From Firmicutes bacterium UBA5774 (GTDB lineage Bacteria; Bacillota; Clostridia; Peptostreptococcales; Anaerovoracaceae), in the NCBI GenBank assembly GCA_002418625.1, contig DIEM01000040.1, positions 14,484-20,397 of the forward strand: a stretch of DNA of 5,914 bases. The letters are read 5' to 3'. Positions 5,801-5,914 of this stretch are shown piece after piece. The position numbers and the translations under genes are program-made. Position 1 is the first letter of the stretch, and each line of letters opens with the position of its first letter. Below the pieces are notes generated by a model, which had not been told where the DNA came from, did no database searches, and worked only from the letters and a program-made list of their open reading frames with translations.

Positions 5801-5914
5801 TGATAGCTGCGCCATCGGCCGCGTAGGCGACCATGTACTGCTGGTCCCTGATATTGCTCATCAATATATTATTATAGGTCAGGGCATTAGCGCTGGTGCC
5901 TGCCTGGAAATTGT
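2886..5914 (-). CDS. Large S-layer-type protein: seven-bladed propeller, SUOX-like domain, three SLH repeats (N-terminus outside the window)
   Basis: The frame is open to the window edge. Sixteen in-frame codons precede the TTG/ATG pair at 5859-5864, which has no ribosome binding site or signal peptide, so the true start lies beyond 5914. Numbered from that TTG, residues about 60-410 carry seven propeller repeats with the DxNGGxWxG signature (at 88, 133, 184, 227, 282, 341 and a weaker GTLYVGSNGG at 393), as in two-component regulator propellers. A DPG-rich linker (416-424) leads to a SUOX-like domain (428-577) with LNSYGTRA, QLVVGQ and NKPLWV motifs and no cysteine. After another linker, residues 602-805 are a beta-rich spacer ending in NHFSQYGIGY, typical of the region before SLH repeats. 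Three SLH repeats follow (about 810-855, 871-918, 936-986) with TRAE, TREQ and TRAE motifs, which bind secondary cell-wall polymer. The protein is therefore probably secreted and wall-anchored. Its SUOX-like domain is shared with the next gene, 86 nt downstream. The ligand or reaction is unknown. Confidence 0.92.
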   Translation of the reverse strand, partial: NFQAGTSANALTYNNILMSNIRDQQYMVAYAADGAAIRDADKGTTIQYTYTRVYRAYDDGTATWLNRMTNVVAANAVPDYLFETDLTGAAGGLPLAGVRCIAPDSNGGIWIGTYGGGAVYKNAAGAFTLYSAASETALPGNYVPDIATDGNGGIWFALGGQEPANQNGAAYFKDGVVTAYTYENTSGKLISDFVQQVEVDAGGDVWFGTAEGLCRLDPATNTWSSWDKSDGIPAASVSALVPDGNGGMWIGCYPDTVDEINNIYSGGYAHLKSNGAIVSYKDTINLKFADQWVRSFAIDEDGGAWVVRSGSYSTMENVGGRIDYVYPSGTAGTHYTGHDLLPEQLVNNAEIRTMAIDANGGLWFGSTSRGVYYSTEAEIVSEHYCRADVDWPNTSSLDSIFTILPMSEGTLYVGSNGGVSIATIDAIIENTDPGDPGDPGAGQEDYDLAVTGDGVDDITYLTVADLKKMAGDGYVRADYSSLNSYGTRAVNTFTGIEVSFLLDDIAEINDDAESISVIASDDYYRNFNLDDEDLGVYAAPIDPNSGDEVPMILAWARDGANLDGLQLVVGQSDIDHINKPLWVNDIVEIEVNAKAVTPGSGTAGTGEQEPPEVTDEETPSASVEVEASLKDGSASVTIEVDDISDAIALLEDTDSAETVLEIVIDGASGAGKFSMTLPADTLGVISSSDGLGLRIILEQIQVTFDNAAVAEIDSEAAGSVSIVISEADKTALTEDVLNMIGERPLYDIDILSGSGKISSLGDGQATISIPYKLTAGEDPDELVIFLVKDDGSIVPVKASGYDAGTGSMLFVVNHFSQYGIGYNSCTFGDISGHWAENDIQYLSARGMASGTGNGAFEPNRSLTRAEFVKFLAGIADADIAGKASAVKFKDVSADKWYAAYIGWAAENDIVSGYADGNFGPNDVVTREQMAVMIDNFAKSNGIELEQVKAYESFTDESGISSWASDSVKKMQTAAIMNGKPNNIFDAKGLATRAEAARIISGLLGLSID
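4597..4620 (-). repeat. Short tandem 9-bp repeat encoding the DPG linker
   Basis: On the plus strand ggatcgccc (4597-4605) and ggatcgcct (4606-4614) are followed by a partial third copy, ggatcc (4615-4620). On the coding strand this gives consecutive Asp-Pro-Gly triplets between the propeller and the SUOX-like domain. It is a rigid, extended linker of a kind common in secreted multidomain proteins. Copy number could vary between strains by slippage. Confidence 0.7.

Noticed and set aside
5871..5876. Perfect TATAAT on the minus strand, possible promoter -10
   Set aside because: No TTGACA-like -35 lies 16-18 nt upstream and there is no TG extension. It sits within an open coding frame (codons for Tyr-Asn), so chance is more likely.

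Overview
The window carries four genes, all on the minus strand, packed as what looks like one operon. It is cut at both ends: the first gene (in transcription order) enters through position 5914 and the last leaves through position 1. Three S-layer homology (SLH) repeats, a Gram-positive-style lipoprotein signal, strong GGAGG-type ribosome binding sites and a roughly balanced G+C content suggest an anaerobic Firmicute (Clostridia or a relative). That assignment is an inference from protein types; no marker gene is present.

In transcription order (right to left): (1) 5914-2886, the C-terminal 1008 or so residues of a large cell-wall protein. It has a seven-bladed propeller of the two-component-regulator-propeller type, then a sulfite-oxidase-fold (SUOX, 'oxidoreductase molybdopterin-binding') domain, a beta-rich spacer and three SLH repeats. 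(2) 2799-2023, a 258-residue lipoprotein with a disordered acidic linker and a second copy of the same SUOX-like domain. (3) 1944-367, a 525-residue membrane-anchored protein with an FMN-binding domain of the RnfG/NqrC/NosR type, including a TGAT flavin-attachment motif, followed by a third, more divergent SUOX-like domain and a C-terminal part I cannot assign with confidence. (4) 355-1, the N-terminal 118 residues of an integral membrane protein that resembles NapH/NosR-type polyferredoxins, best started at GTG. The gaps are 86, 78 and 11 nt. The two larger gaps each hold a clear hairpin on the coding strand.

Taken together, the genes look like an envelope redox module. A membrane iron-sulfur protein would pass electrons out of the membrane to a covalently bound flavin just outside it. 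Two further proteins with SUOX-like domains sit on the membrane surface (lipoprotein) and in the cell wall (SLH protein). The SUOX-like domains have no cysteine where the molybdenum ligand should be, so they are probably not conventional molybdoenzymes. They may be binding or docking modules, or may bind a cofactor differently. The electron acceptor or ligand is unknown. The parts are known families; the combination, with the same domain repeated in three adjacent, differently anchored proteins, is the notable feature of the window.
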